Positions 42,847 through 51,882 of a stretch of DNA of 64,000 nucleotides are shown here, piece by piece. The notes beneath the pieces are model-generated. The model was given only the letters and a program-made list of their open reading frames with translations, did no database searches and was not told the origin of the DNA. Both the position numbers and the translations under genes were made by a program. Numbering within the stretch: the stretch's first letter is position 1; the number at the start of each line of letters is the position of its first letter. Source of the stretch: CAXBPY01 sp003455275 (GTDB taxonomy: Bacteria; Bacteroidota; Bacteroidia; Chitinophagales; UBA10324). Location: positions 1 to 64,000 of the forward strand of contig CAXBPY010000003.1 in assembly GCA_963977675.1 (NCBI GenBank), written 5' to 3'.

Positions 42847-43537
42847 GACTGCTATTGTTTTAGCAGGAGGTTTCGGAACCCGTTTGCAATCGGTTGTGAA
42901 AGATTTGCCTAAACCAATGGCGCCTGTTGCTGGCTACCCGTTTCTGAAATATGTATTGGACTTTTGTTCAAAGCAGGGATTGGAAAATATTATTCTATCA
43001 GTTGGTTACAAACACGAAGACATAAATATTTATTTCAAACAGAGTTTTCAAAACTTGAAACTCAATTATTGTATTGAGCAGAATGCTCTTGGAACCGGTG
43101 GCGCCATCAGAGAGTCTTTGAAAAAAACCAATGATGAAAATGTTGTAGTCCTGAATGGCGACACACTGTTTACAATAAACCTTCAGCATTTTGCTAATCT
43201 TCATCGTTCATCAAATTCTGATCTAAGCATTGCATTAAAACCAATGGTCAACTTCGATCGATATGGAATAGTATCTACCAATTCCTCCAACCAAATTACA
43301 GGGTTTGAAGAAAAATCTTTTAGATGGAACGGAAATATTAACGGCGGTGTTTACATTCTCAATCAATCAGTTTCAAAATATTTTCCGGAATCAGAAAATT
43401 TTTCATTTGAAAAAAACTTCATGGAACAAAAATTCGATTTGCTAAAAATGAGCGGGTTTGTCTTTGACGACTACTTTATTGATATCGGAGTTCCTGAAGA
43501 TTATGAAAGAGCACAATATGAATTGGCAGGGTTTTGA
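42839..43537 (+). CDS. hddC: Heptose-1-phosphate nucleotidyltransferase (HddC-like)
   Basis: 232 residues. N-terminal nucleotidyltransferase signature LAGGFGTRLQSVVKDLPKPM, then VLNGDTLF and DIGVPEDYERAQYE. Best fit is guanylyltransferase HddC, which makes GDP-heptose, given the HddA partner. Nucleotide preference (GTP or ATP) cannot be settled from sequence. ATG 42839 overlaps the gmhA stop; the longer ORF from 42743 lies inside gmhA and is rejected. Overlaps gmhB by 35 nt. Confidence 0.82.
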   Translation: MLKTAIVLAGGFGTRLQSVVKDLPKPMAPVAGYPFLKYVLDFCSKQGLENIILSVGYKHEDINIYFKQSFQNLKLNYCIEQNALGTGGAIRESLKKTNDENVVVLNGDTLFTINLQHFANLHRSSNSDLSIALKPMVNFDRYGIVSTNSSNQITGFEEKSFRWNGNINGGVYILNQSVSKYFPESENFSFEKNFMEQKFDLLKMSGFVFDDYFIDIGVPEDYERAQYELAGF

Positions 43538-44063
43538 AATTGATAAGTCTTGGACATTGTTTTTGGATCGCGATGGAGTGATTAATAAAAATATTGAAGG
43601 TGGTTATGTACTTTCAAAAAACATGTATCAGTGGCTTAATGGCAGCCGGGAAGCCATTTCTAAACTCACAAAAATTTTTGGAAGAATAATAATTGTCACT
43701 AACCAGCAGGGAATTGGAAAAGGATTAATGAGTGAGCAGGATTTAATTGACATTCACACCTACATGACTACTGAAATAGAAATGCAAGGCGGACGCATAG
43801 ATGCTATCTATCACAGCCCGCATTTGAATTCACAGAATCATGAGTGGAGAAAACCCGGCACAGGTATGCTGTTGAAAGCACAGGAAGATTTTCCGGAAAT
43901 CAATTTTAATAAATCAATCATGATTGGCGATTCGGTTCGCGATATGGAAATGGCGCATAGAGTTCGCATGAAAAAAGTTTGGATCGGCGAACAACCACCG
44001 ACACAGTTTGAAGTTGATGCTTCACACTCTTCTCTAATTAATTTCTCAAATTCTATCTCCTGA
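43503..44063 (+). CDS. gmhB: D-glycero-D-manno-heptose 1,7-bisphosphate 7-phosphatase
   Basis: HAD phosphatase: FLDRDGVINKNIEGGYV with nucleophile Asp in DRDG, TNQQGIGKGLMSEQD, and MIGDSVRDMEMAHR. It removes the 7-phosphate before nucleotide transfer. ATG 43503 (overlapping hddC) or ATG 43518 are both possible. The Cys-rich zinc loop of E. coli GmhB is replaced by a short HSPHLNSQNHEWRKPG segment without cysteines. It ends the heptose run. Confidence 0.86.
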   Translation: MKEHNMNWQGFEIDKSWTLFLDRDGVINKNIEGGYVLSKNMYQWLNGSREAISKLTKIFGRIIIVTNQQGIGKGLMSEQDLIDIHTYMTTEIEMQGGRIDAIYHSPHLNSQNHEWRKPGTGMLLKAQEDFPEINFNKSIMIGDSVRDMEMAHRVRMKKVWIGEQPPTQFEVDASHSSLINFSNSIS

Positions 44064-44091
44064 TTTTTTTTTAAAATCAATCGGTATATAA

Positions 44092-45507
44092 ATGAAAGCC
44101 TACCTTGAAAAACTTATTCATGTTGTAGATGATCAGCACCTTGCTAAGCTGAAGTCAATGAAAATGAAGACTTCAAAGCTTCGTAAACTGCTCGATTGCC
44201 TGATATCTGCAAGAGACACAGGAGGGAAAACCCGCAAAGAATTACTTGAGTACCTGGAGGTAGATGACCGCTTGCTTCGTAAAATGAAATCAGTTTTGCT
44301 TCGCCGCTGTTATGAAGAGTTGGTTCCCGGCGAAGGTTTGCCATTGCTTGATTTGCTAAGCCGATATCGACTGCAGGAAAATTTTGAGCGGCAGCTTTTG
44401 ATAGAAGAAAAAAAGATTCGCCGGAAGTCAAATGAAAAAATGAAACAAGAGTTTTATGGAATGGCTCTGACTTTCATGGTGCGAATGCCGTTCAGTTCTG
44501 CAAATCTTGATGGTCTCGAAAAGATTTCGCTCCAAATTTTAAAGTATGCTAAAGGTGACGAGAAAGAACTTTTGTCGCTAAAAAATTTAGCGATGATATT
44601 GACGGTAAGAATGATTCGTGAATTTTTTAATCGTGATAAAAAGGCAACTGCGAATGATGATTTTAAAAAAACAATTGATCAGATTTCATTAGGAGCAAAA
44701 GTTCATAACGATCGGGCATTGGAGGTATTTGAACATTTTATACGCGCAGTGCATTCTTACATGGTAAAGCTTGATTACTATGAAGCGGAAAAACTTTTTT
44801 CATCCCTTTACAAAGACAAAGAACGGCTCAAACTTTTGCCTGTAGATTTCGCTAACAGCGTTTGTGGAATGGCCGCCTCTTCTCTATATTTTACTAACCG
44901 ATTCGAAGAGTCAGTCAATATATTTGAGGATAATATCCGGGATAAAAATGTTTTTTTCTTAAATCATCCGCACCTGTTGATGCGGCTGACTGAAGTTTAT
45001 ATGATTACAGGAAGAATGGATGATGCATATGAGATTCTTTCAAAACATTTGAAACGCTTTCTGGATACCGGTGAACCAGATGCAGTTCAAATTGCAGCAA
45101 TCGTCTACACTAAGTATTATCTGCTTCTTGGCGATTCGCAAAGTGCATTTGATTATTTACAAATAGTCCGAAATAATTTAAATAAAAAGTTTTTTTTAAT
45201 ACATGACCTGGATACCCGCATGTTGGAGATAATCTATTTTATCCTTAATGGAGATTTGAAGTTTGCAAAATCAATCATCGTTCGCGCTTTAAAATTTGTT
45301 CGGGAGAAAAAGAAAAGTAAGGAAGTTCCTAAATATGCTGAGGGATTTGAGTTATTGCACAATTTGGTAATTGCAGAAATGAAGGGAAGACCACTTAACC
45401 ATTTTGTTCAGGAAGCGAATAATATTTTCAGCGGATCTGATACCATATTCGGAATCCTAATTAGTCGCTATTGCAATAATGAATTGATTAATCAACAGGC
45501 ATCATGA
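44092..45507 (+). CDS. Large helical (TPR-like) protein of unknown function
   Basis: 471 residues, no signal peptide or membrane helix, so cytoplasmic. The N-terminal 110 residues are strongly basic (KLKSMKMKTSKLRKLL, KMKSVLLRRCYEEL, KKIRRKSNEKMK) and could bind nucleic acid. The rest is made of about 35-residue helical hairpins resembling TPRs (RFEESVNIFEDNIRD, MDDAYEILSKHL). No family recognised. It starts 28 nt after gmhB and overlaps the DinB gene (ATGA), so it belongs to the same transcription unit. Confidence 0.65.
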   Translation: MKAYLEKLIHVVDDQHLAKLKSMKMKTSKLRKLLDCLISARDTGGKTRKELLEYLEVDDRLLRKMKSVLLRRCYEELVPGEGLPLLDLLSRYRLQENFERQLLIEEKKIRRKSNEKMKQEFYGMALTFMVRMPFSSANLDGLEKISLQILKYAKGDEKELLSLKNLAMILTVRMIREFFNRDKKATANDDFKKTIDQISLGAKVHNDRALEVFEHFIRAVHSYMVKLDYYEAEKLFSSLYKDKERLKLLPVDFANSVCGMAASSLYFTNRFEESVNIFEDNIRDKNVFFLNHPHLLMRLTEVYMITGRMDDAYEILSKHLKRFLDTGEPDAVQIAAIVYTKYYLLLGDSQSAFDYLQIVRNNLNKKFFLIHDLDTRMLEIIYFILNGDLKFAKSIIVRALKFVREKKKSKEVPKYAEGFELLHNLVIAEMKGRPLNHFVQEANNIFSGSDTIFGILISRYCNNELINQQAS

Positions 45508-46025
45508 TTTTTTCACTTGAAAAATCTTTTGAAATACTTGAACGGACACCTCGGGTATTACAAACACTTCTACATGACATTTCAGATGAATGGACGCTAA
45601 ACAATGAAGGCCCCGATACTTTTTCTGCCTACGATGTAACCGGCCACCTGCTTCACGGAGAGCGGACTGATTGGATGGCCAGGACAATGATTATAATTAA
45701 TGAAGGAACCACCAGAACATTTGATACCTATGACCGGTTTGCTATGTATGAGGAGAGCAAAGGAAAATCATTACAACAATTATTAAATGAATTTGCCGAA
45801 GCCCGGGCAGAAAATATTGCACTGCTGAAATCTCTTGATATTACAGAAGGCATGCTCAACAAAAAAGGTATTCATCCAAAATTCGGAGAAGTAACCCTGA
45901 GGCAATTACTTTCAACCTATGTTATTCACGATCTCACACATTTAGCACAGATTGCAAGAGTTATGGCAAAGCAATACAAGGGTGAAATGGGGCCATGGTT
46001 AGAGTATTTCCGTCAGATGCAATAA
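45504..46025 (+). CDS. DinB family protein
   Basis: 173 residues in a four-helix DinB/YfiT-type fold, with metal-ligand histidines in VTGHLLHGERTDW (about residues 46-58) and YVIHDLTHLAQIARVMA (about 139-155). Such enzymes are often thiol-dependent (bacillithiol or other) transferases, which would agree with the bacilliredoxin gene in this window. ATG overlaps the previous stop. Confidence 0.86.
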   Translation: MIFSLEKSFEILERTPRVLQTLLHDISDEWTLNNEGPDTFSAYDVTGHLLHGERTDWMARTMIIINEGTTRTFDTYDRFAMYEESKGKSLQQLLNEFAEARAENIALLKSLDITEGMLNKKGIHPKFGEVTLRQLLSTYVIHDLTHLAQIARVMAKQYKGEMGPWLEYFRQMQ

Positions 46026-46060
46026 CTGCATTGTCTTTCAGACTTCTTCATTCTAAATTA

Positions 46061-47044
46061 TTAATGCAAAAGCTTTGTTTGATAAAACTGATTATTGCTA
46101 TCAAGCAGCCGAACGATGTATAGACCTTCTGAATAATCTTTTAAGTCAATTAACACATTTTCAGAGTTGCACTTAAAATCAGAAATCATTCTGCCTTGCA
46201 CATCATAAATCTGAACTGATTTAATATTTCCTCCATTACGAAGCTGAAGATTGTATTCATTGTTATTCAAATCTGCAATAAAAAAATCTTCACTCAGGTT
46301 ATTGATGTTATAAATAGCCGACGGAGTTATGTTGCCATAGTTTACTGTTTTAAAACTGTATGGACTGCCTCCCACATCTCCCACAGTATAATTGATTTGC
46401 GCAATGGCATTGTTGTAAGATGGAGAATACCATGAATAGGAAGTAACGGTTGAATGTGATGTAGAGAAACTTGTAACATCTGTAGTCTGCTGAACAAATT
46501 TTACACGAAGCACATTTGTAAAAGTTCCCATTGGAGTTATCACTGTTCCGTAGGCATCTCCGTCTAACTGTGTGGTTCCTGTTCTGGTATTATAAATAGT
46601 TCCGCCTCCGTAAACATAGTGGCCTGCATTGTTATCACTTGAAGAAGAATTGTAGGTTAATGGAAATGAAAAGAAAGTAGAAGGATCGCTGTATATTATT
46701 ACATAAGCTGTTGTGCCCAGCCCTAATAACTCAAGAACTGAATTGGTTGAATTAAAATAAGAAGTTGAACCGGGTGTAGTGGCTGCAAGGTTTGAACCTG
46801 AAATAGAATCAATGTAGCTGGTGGTTGAAGGGTTAACATAAACAGAAGAATAATTTCCTGTATTGGTAAAAGATGAGAAATCCCAGGTTTGATTGGCTCC
46901 GGAAGGGCCTTCAGTAAAATTGGTATCTGATTGAAATGTTTGAACAGTATTACCAATCGAGGGAACAATTGTGTGTGTTAGTGTGGGTTGTGCAAAAAGG
47001 GTGGCGGAGAATAATACAAGTGCAATTGAGAAAATTTTTTTCAT
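46061..47044 (-). CDS. T9SS cargo of unknown function
   Basis: 327 residues. Signal peptide ends LFAQ. The Ser/Thr/Asn/Tyr-rich central region has no recognised domain. A type A T9SS sorting domain lies at the C-terminus (NLQLRNGGNIKSVQIYDVQG, DYSEGLYIVRL). Presumably surface-exposed or released. Consensus -7 box 19 nt upstream. Confidence 0.78.
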   Translation of the reverse strand: MKKIFSIALVLFSATLFAQPTLTHTIVPSIGNTVQTFQSDTNFTEGPSGANQTWDFSSFTNTGNYSSVYVNPSTTSYIDSISGSNLAATTPGSTSYFNSTNSVLELLGLGTTAYVIIYSDPSTFFSFPLTYNSSSSDNNAGHYVYGGGTIYNTRTGTTQLDGDAYGTVITPMGTFTNVLRVKFVQQTTDVTSFSTSHSTVTSYSWYSPSYNNAIAQINYTVGDVGGSPYSFKTVNYGNITPSAIYNINNLSEDFFIADLNNNEYNLQLRNGGNIKSVQIYDVQGRMISDFKCNSENVLIDLKDYSEGLYIVRLLDSNNQFYQTKLLH

Positions 47045-47063
47045 GGTGAATTTTTTAATAAAC

Positions 47064-47071
47064 CAAATTTA
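47064..47071 (-). promoter_or_regulatory. Promoter -7 box TAAATTTG for the T9SS cargo at 46061
   Basis: Exact TAnnTTTG match on the minus strand, 19 nt from ATG 47044. Confidence 0.5.
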
Positions 47072-47325
47072 AGAACAATTGATATTGAAAGTGAGAAGAA
47101 GATCAGTTTGATTTTATTCCTTTTTTTTACTTAACAAAAATGAACGCTTTGAGATAAAAGCGGAATTAAATAAATCAATCATCATTAAATATTTAAAGCA
47201 CTAAACTTTTATAGTAGCCCGATAAAAACCAAATGAAAATAATTTATTAATGAAAAAGATTGCAGATGCTTTTTGTTAATTGATCACTGGATTGATATTT
47301 GTTGACTAAGTAGAAAAAAAATTTT

Positions 47326-47724
47326 GTGTTAAAAAAAATTTCAGTTGCCTGTCTTCTTTTAATTTCAGTTTTTATTTTCTCATGCAAGAAAGCAGGAGTG
47401 GGAGGAAAAGCAACATTGGTGGTTTTTATGAAACACCACGATAAAATTATTCCCAATCATATTGGTTATCCGGATACTGTATTTATAAAGTTTAATACGA
47501 AAGAACTTCCCGGCACCTCGCCATCTGACTTCGATACATTTTTTATTGGTGAAGTTGGCGAAGACCATATTCACTGCGAAGAACTAAAACCCGGCAATTA
47601 TTATTTATACGGTGTCGGTTTAGATACCACAATTTCACAACGGGTGAAAGGTGGAATGCCATTTACTATCAGGTCAAAAGATAAGGACAGCGAACAGGAT
47701 ATTAATCTCGCTGTAACCGAATAA
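47326..47724 (+). CDS. Small lipoprotein of unknown function
   Basis: 132 residues, GTG start, lipobox IFSC (Cys20). The mature part is a single beta-rich domain (ATLVVFMKHHDKIIPN, GNYYLYGVGLDTTIS), resembling carboxypeptidase-regulatory or transthyretin-like folds. No family named. Confidence 0.6.
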   Translation: MLKKISVACLLLISVFIFSCKKAGVGGKATLVVFMKHHDKIIPNHIGYPDTVFIKFNTKELPGTSPSDFDTFFIGEVGEDHIHCEELKPGNYYLYGVGLDTTISQRVKGGMPFTIRSKDKDSEQDINLAVTE

Positions 47725-47823
47725 GCTTTACCTGAGTTATTGCTTTTTCCTTTCACATAAAAATAATTTCATATCTACTAAAATATTTAATGACTTGATT
47801 TGTAACAATCGAAATCGGCGCAA

Positions 47824-48426
47824 GTGAATTATCATAAACATTTATCGAAAGACCTAAAACTCCGCGAAGCCATTAAGCATGTCGGCGATTTGAAATTGGA
47901 AAAGCGCGAGCATGTTTGTTTTCTATTGTGCTGCTCCATCATGTCGCAGCAGCTTTCAACCAAGGTGGCTGATGTGATTAAGAAAAGATTTCTCGAATTG
48001 TATGGAGGAAAAATTCCTTCATCAAAAAAAATTGTGGACACACCGTTTGAAAAGCTGCGCGCCATCGGGCTTTCAAATGCAAAAGTGAACTACATACAAA
48101 ATGTTGCGCGCTTCGATTTGGAAAATGGAATTGAATACAACACGCTCGACAAAATGAGTAACGATGAAATTATTGAATACTTGGTTCAGATAAAAGGAGT
48201 GGGGCGTTGGACAGTGGAGATGCTTCTGATGTTTACACTCGGGCGCGAAGATGTTTTTGCTGTAGATGATCTGGGAATTCAGCAGGCAATGATCCGGCTT
48301 TACAAACTTCGAACAACCGACAAGAAAAAACTGCTGGCGCGAATGAAAAAAATTTCTGAGTCGTGGAGTCCTTATCGCACTTACGCCTGCATGTATTTGT
48401 GGCGATGGAAGGATGCAGTGAAATAA
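47824..48426 (+). CDS. DNA-3-methyladenine glycosylase II (AlkA-like, HhH-GPD)
   Basis: Base-excision enzyme that removes alkylated purines. 200 residues, GTG start. Helix-hairpin-helix LVQIKGVGRWTVEMLLMF (about residues 120-137) followed by the catalytic Asp in FAVDDLGIQQAM. It lacks the N-terminal TBP-like domain of E. coli AlkA, as in many compact family members, and has no FeS cysteines. Confidence 0.9.
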   Translation: MNYHKHLSKDLKLREAIKHVGDLKLEKREHVCFLLCCSIMSQQLSTKVADVIKKRFLELYGGKIPSSKKIVDTPFEKLRAIGLSNAKVNYIQNVARFDLENGIEYNTLDKMSNDEIIEYLVQIKGVGRWTVEMLLMFTLGREDVFAVDDLGIQQAMIRLYKLRTTDKKKLLARMKKISESWSPYRTYACMYLWRWKDAVK

Positions 48427-48460
48427 GCAGAAACAGATTTAAAAATTAAAACAACAAATT

Positions 48461-48994
48461 GTGCGACTGAATCTTTTGCTTTTGTTTTTGGCTTTTACAA
48501 TAAATTCTTATGCTCAATCTTTTGCAGAAGACAGTTTAAAAAATCGCAAGTCAGTAACCGAGCAAGCAAGGGAAATGGCAGCGGCTTTTCTCAACCATGA
48601 TTACAAAACTTTTATTGACTACACACATCCGCGAATCATTGAATTGATCGGAAATGTAGATGATATGATTTCAAAACTGCAGTCAGACTCAGCTTTCACC
48701 AATAGTATTCTTAGCGTCAGTTTTGGCAAGCCATCAAACATTATTGCAAATGGAGATTTGTTTCAATGCACCTTGCCAGAAACCACTGAAATTCTTGTAG
48801 ACAAGGGCAGGCTTGTGAATGAGTCAACCTTAGTTGCCATTTCTTATGACGGAGGAATTCATTGGTATTTTATAGAAGCCGCAGGAAAAACTTTGTCAGA
48901 ACTTCGAAACTTTATTCCGGAAATTAGCGATCAGTTAGTGATTCCTACCCAGCATAAACCGGTATTATATAAAAAGAGAAGAAACAAAAATTAA
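48461..48994 (+). CDS. Exported protein of unknown function
   Basis: 177 residues, GTG start, signal peptide ending SYAQ. The mature part has an NTF2/SnoaL-like look (EQAREMAAAFLNHDYKTFIDYTHPRI, then strands TLVAISYDGGIHWYFIEAAG). No confident family. Ends with a basic tail KKRRNKN. It precedes the next gene by 4 nt. Confidence 0.62.
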   Translation: MRLNLLLLFLAFTINSYAQSFAEDSLKNRKSVTEQAREMAAAFLNHDYKTFIDYTHPRIIELIGNVDDMISKLQSDSAFTNSILSVSFGKPSNIIANGDLFQCTLPETTEILVDKGRLVNESTLVAISYDGGIHWYFIEAAGKTLSELRNFIPEISDQLVIPTQHKPVLYKKRRNKN

Positions 48995-48998
48995 TAAG

Positions 48999-49505
48999 TT
49001 GAAACTAAAAATTTTCTTAAAATGGTTTTTGCTTAGTTCTGTATTGTTATTCATTTCGGTACTGGTGAATTTGATTCGTAATGGGAGATTTTATTATGAG
49101 CGACTCTATATTATTTTAATAGGAGCTTTCTTACTTGCGATATTTTTTTATTTAATCGAAGTAAAATTGATTCCTTACCGGACGAAAAAAATATTACAAA
49201 AACTGATAAAGGAAACGAATGGAATTCTGCTCACTGAAAATTTTGTTTGTTTTGAAATCTCGAAAAGAAAAATTTATGTTAAGCTAATGATTGAAATAAG
49301 TGTATTGGCTCATGCATATTATTCTGAAAAAATTATTGTCTGTGTTGAACGGAAGAAAAATGAAACGCTTCTGAATGAAAATCTTGAAAGGAATTTCAAA
49401 AAACGGATGCTGGATGATATCGAACTCTTCGAGATATTGACTCTAAGATCAAATCAAATTAAAAAGTTAAAACGGAAGATTGAAGAAAAGCTTCTGACGA
49501 TATAA
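48999..49505 (+). CDS. Small membrane protein of unknown function
   Basis: 168 residues, TTG start. Two membrane helices near the N-terminus (about residues 8-24 and 36-52), then a basic cytoplasmic domain with coiled-coil-prone segments. No family recognised. The TTG is 4 nt after the previous stop, so the two are co-transcribed. Confidence 0.5.
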   Translation: MKLKIFLKWFLLSSVLLFISVLVNLIRNGRFYYERLYIILIGAFLLAIFFYLIEVKLIPYRTKKILQKLIKETNGILLTENFVCFEISKRKIYVKLMIEISVLAHAYYSEKIIVCVERKKNETLLNENLERNFKKRMLDDIELFEILTLRSNQIKKLKRKIEEKLLTI

Positions 49506-49511
49506 TTTCTC

Positions 49512-50477
49512 TTACCACACTTTATTTCCTTCTAAATAATTCAGCACATAATCCTTCACTCCATCTTGTAGTGAAGTGAACGGTTTTGAATAACCAATGC
49601 TTCTGAGCTTTTCCATTTTGGCTTCAGTGAAATACTGATACTTGTCGCGGATGTCAATTGGAATATCAATCCACTCAATCTGTTCAGGAATTTTGAGTGA
49701 TGTGAAAATACTTTTTGCAAGATCAAGAAATGGACGCGCGGTTCCGCTGCCGAGATTGAAGATTCCGTTCTGTGCCTGTGTTTCAAAAAAGAACAGCAGC
49801 ACATCAATCACATCTTTCACATACACGAAGTCGCGCATTTGTTTTCCGTCTTCATATTCTTTTTTGTGCGAGCGGAAGAGCGAAATTTTTCCTTCCTTCT
49901 TAATCTGATTGTAGCCGTGCATCACCACACTTGCCATTCGGTTCTTGTGATATTCATTCGGACCATACACATTAAAAAATTTCAGTCCGCACCAAAACGG
50001 AGGAAAATTATTTTGCTGCAACACCCACTTGTCGAATTCATTTTTTGAAACTCCGTAAGGATTGAGCGGCTGCAATTGCGGAATCAAAAGTTCGCTGTCG
50101 CTGTAACCAAATTCTCCGTTGCCGTAAGTTGCTGCGCTCGATGCATACACAAGCGGGATTTCATATTTCACACAGCGCTTAAAAATTTCTTTTGAGTATT
50201 CAAGATTCAAATCATTGAGCACGCTCATGTTAAACTCTGCTGTATTCGTGCGCGCGCCGAGATGAAAAACAAATTCAATGGAATCGTGCTGCAAATCGAA
50301 CCAGTCAATAAAATCATTGCGATGAATTGTGTTCAGGAATTTTTTTGTTTCATAATTCCGTTTCTTCATTGTTGAAGAAAAATCATCAACCAACCCAAGA
50401 TTGTGATAACCTTCATCATTCAATCCGCGCACTAAACATGAACCAATAAATCCTGCAGCACCGGTTACAATAATCAT
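49512..50477 (-). CDS. hldD: ADP-L-glycero-D-manno-heptose 6-epimerase
   Basis: Short-chain dehydrogenase converting ADP-D-glycero- to ADP-L-glycero-D-manno-heptose for lipopolysaccharide core. MIIVTGAAGFIGSCLVRGLN (NADP site), HLGARTNTAE, the catalytic YGVSK motif in NPYGVSKNEFD, KFFNVYGPNEYHK. ATG 50477 is preferred; the ORF continues to 50549, but that stretch is a heptamer array. It lies 5.5 kb from the hddA-gmhA-hddC-gmhB run, whose product is expected to be GDP-heptose. Confidence 0.92.
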   Translation of the reverse strand: MIIVTGAAGFIGSCLVRGLNDEGYHNLGLVDDFSSTMKKRNYETKKFLNTIHRNDFIDWFDLQHDSIEFVFHLGARTNTAEFNMSVLNDLNLEYSKEIFKRCVKYEIPLVYASSAATYGNGEFGYSDSELLIPQLQPLNPYGVSKNEFDKWVLQQNNFPPFWCGLKFFNVYGPNEYHKNRMASVVMHGYNQIKKEGKISLFRSHKKEYEDGKQMRDFVYVKDVIDVLLFFFETQAQNGIFNLGSGTARPFLDLAKSIFTSLKIPEQIEWIDIPIDIRDKYQYFTEAKMEKLRSIGYSKPFTSLQDGVKDYVLNYLEGNKVW

Positions 50478-50489
50478 GGCGACAATACT

Positions 50490-50552
50490 AAAGACGGGAA
50501 ACCGAAGATTGAACACGGTCTTTGGTCTTCTGTCTTCTGCCTCATTCACTAC
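50490..50552. repeat. Long heptamer array upstream of hldD
   Basis: Nine consecutive 7-nt units in phase: AAAGACG, GGAAACC, GAAGATT, GAACACG, GTCTTTG, GTCTTCT, GTCTTCT, GCCTCAT, TCACTAC. It is the longest array in the window. It fills the divergent gap between hldD and the thioesterase gene. Confidence 0.78.
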
Positions 50553-50557
50553 TTTCG
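50550..50557 (+). promoter_or_regulatory. TACTTTCG box 4 nt before ATG
   Basis: TAnnTTCG box ending 4 nt before ATG 50562; leaderless promoter candidate. It overlaps the last heptamer unit. Confidence 0.38.
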
Positions 50558-50561
50558 CCGC

Positions 50562-51071
50562 ATGAAAACACCTGCTGATTCACTTACTGTAATGACTGAA
50601 CTTGTTCATCCGAATCATACCAACATTCTTGGAAACCTTCACGGCGGGCAATTGCTTTACTGGATGGATATATGCTCAGCCATTGCTGCAACCAAGCACA
50701 CACACAAAACTGTGGTGACCGCATCGGTTGACAATGTTTCTTTTCAAAACCCGATTCGCCTTGCAGACCTTGTAACGATTCATTCTAAAGTTGTCCGCTG
50801 TTTTAAAACGAGTATGGAAGTTCATATTGAAGTTTTTGCTGAGAACATGCCCGAGCTCAGAAAAATAAAAACCCACGAAGCTTATTACACTTTTGTTGCG
50901 CTCGATAAGGATGGCAAGCCCGTGGAAGTTGAACCGGTTGAGCCTCAAACACTCGAAGAACGCCAGCTTTTTGATGGAGCGCTTCGCCGCCGTCAACTGA
51001 GACTGATTCTATCAGGCAGAATGAAAGTTGATGATGCTACTGAGTTGAAAGCACTTTTTATCAAGCATTAA
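50562..51071 (+). CDS. Acyl-CoA thioesterase (YciA/BFIT-like hotdog)
   Basis: 169 residues. Hotdog acyl-CoA thioesterase pattern: TELVHPNHTNILGNLHGGQL with the catalytic Asn/Asp region and WMDICSAIAA, then TASVDNVSFQNPIRLADLV. Probably hydrolyses fatty acyl-CoA. The C-terminus (RQLFDGALRRRQLRL) is helical. Confidence 0.88.
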   Translation: MKTPADSLTVMTELVHPNHTNILGNLHGGQLLYWMDICSAIAATKHTHKTVVTASVDNVSFQNPIRLADLVTIHSKVVRCFKTSMEVHIEVFAENMPELRKIKTHEAYYTFVALDKDGKPVEVEPVEPQTLEERQLFDGALRRRQLRLILSGRMKVDDATELKALFIKH

Positions 51072-51098
51072 TATCTTACTTTATTCCATATATTTTTT

Positions 51099-51875
51099 TC
51101 AGGAACCTGATTTCATGGCAGCGGTTCTCATTTCTTCCGATAATTCTTTGCCAAGAAAATTATCAATCAGTTTATGAACGAGATAAATAACAGGAGTAAG
51201 AAATATTGCTGCAATGAATTTATAAGTGTAGTTGAAAAGGCAAACGCTTAACACTAATGTCAAACTCCAGTTATTGCCGATATAAAATGCAATAAACAAA
51301 ACAATAAAGCTGTCAATTAACTGTGACACGACTGTGCTTCCGGTTGCGCGTAACCACATTTTCTTATCTCCGGTTTTCTTTTTTATATAGTGAAAAATGG
51401 ATACATCTACTACCTGGCTCACCAGGAAAGCTGAGAGTGAACCAAAGATGATCCACATTCCCTGGCCAAAGATTGAATTGAATGCCGCAGTCATATCAGG
51501 AACACCTTTACTTAAGTTTGATTGAGGCCACCAATCAGCAGGAGTAAGGCTCATGGCAAAATAGAACATGATGAATGCATAACTGATTAATGCCACAGCG
51601 ATGTATGAGATTCTTCGAACACCCTTTGCACCGAAATATTCATTGATAATATCGGTCATCACAAATTCAAGCGGCCACAGGAGAACTCCGCAGGTCAGGC
51701 TGAATGAAATTCCTTTTTCTCCAAACACAGTCATGTTTAATGGAAGAAACCCAAGCGTTCGCTCGAGAGAAAATATTTTCACCCCAATACACTCGGCTAT
51801 TAGAGCGTTTGCAACAAAGAATGAACTGAGTATTAAAAAAAGTTTGGTGCTTTTCTGCTGAATGGAAATGTGCAT
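51099..51875 (-). CDS. yhhQ: Queuosine precursor transporter (VUT/YhhQ family)
   Basis: 258 residues, six membrane helices. Family features: NALIAECIGVKIFSL, FVMTDIINEYFGAKGVRRIS, DWWPQSN and QVVDVSIFHYIKKKTG. Imports queuosine precursors such as preQ0/preQ1. Codons about 11-18 (KLFLILSS) lie in one copy of a perfect 24-bp direct repeat; the other copy is upstream of the ATG. No preQ1 riboswitch was recognised upstream. Confidence 0.9.
   Translation of the reverse strand: MHISIQQKSTKLFLILSSFFVANALIAECIGVKIFSLERTLGFLPLNMTVFGEKGISFSLTCGVLLWPLEFVMTDIINEYFGAKGVRRISYIAVALISYAFIMFYFAMSLTPADWWPQSNLSKGVPDMTAAFNSIFGQGMWIIFGSLSAFLVSQVVDVSIFHYIKKKTGDKKMWLRATGSTVVSQLIDSFIVLFIAFYIGNNWSLTLVLSVCLFNYTYKFIAAIFLTPVIYLVHKLIDNFLGKELSEEMRTAAMKSGS
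51822..51845. repeat. 24-bp direct repeat, copy 1 (inside yhhQ)
   Basis: Identical to 51883-51906. It starts TGAACTGAG and ends with A(7)GTTT. The 61-bp offset is not a multiple of three. Confidence 0.85.
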
Positions 51876-51882
51876 GGCGGAT

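Noticed and set aside
44061..44079. TGATTTT/AAAATCA hairpin between gmhB and the helical-protein gene as a terminator
   Set aside because: Stem is only AT-rich with one G-C pair and a loop of T; the genes look co-transcribed.
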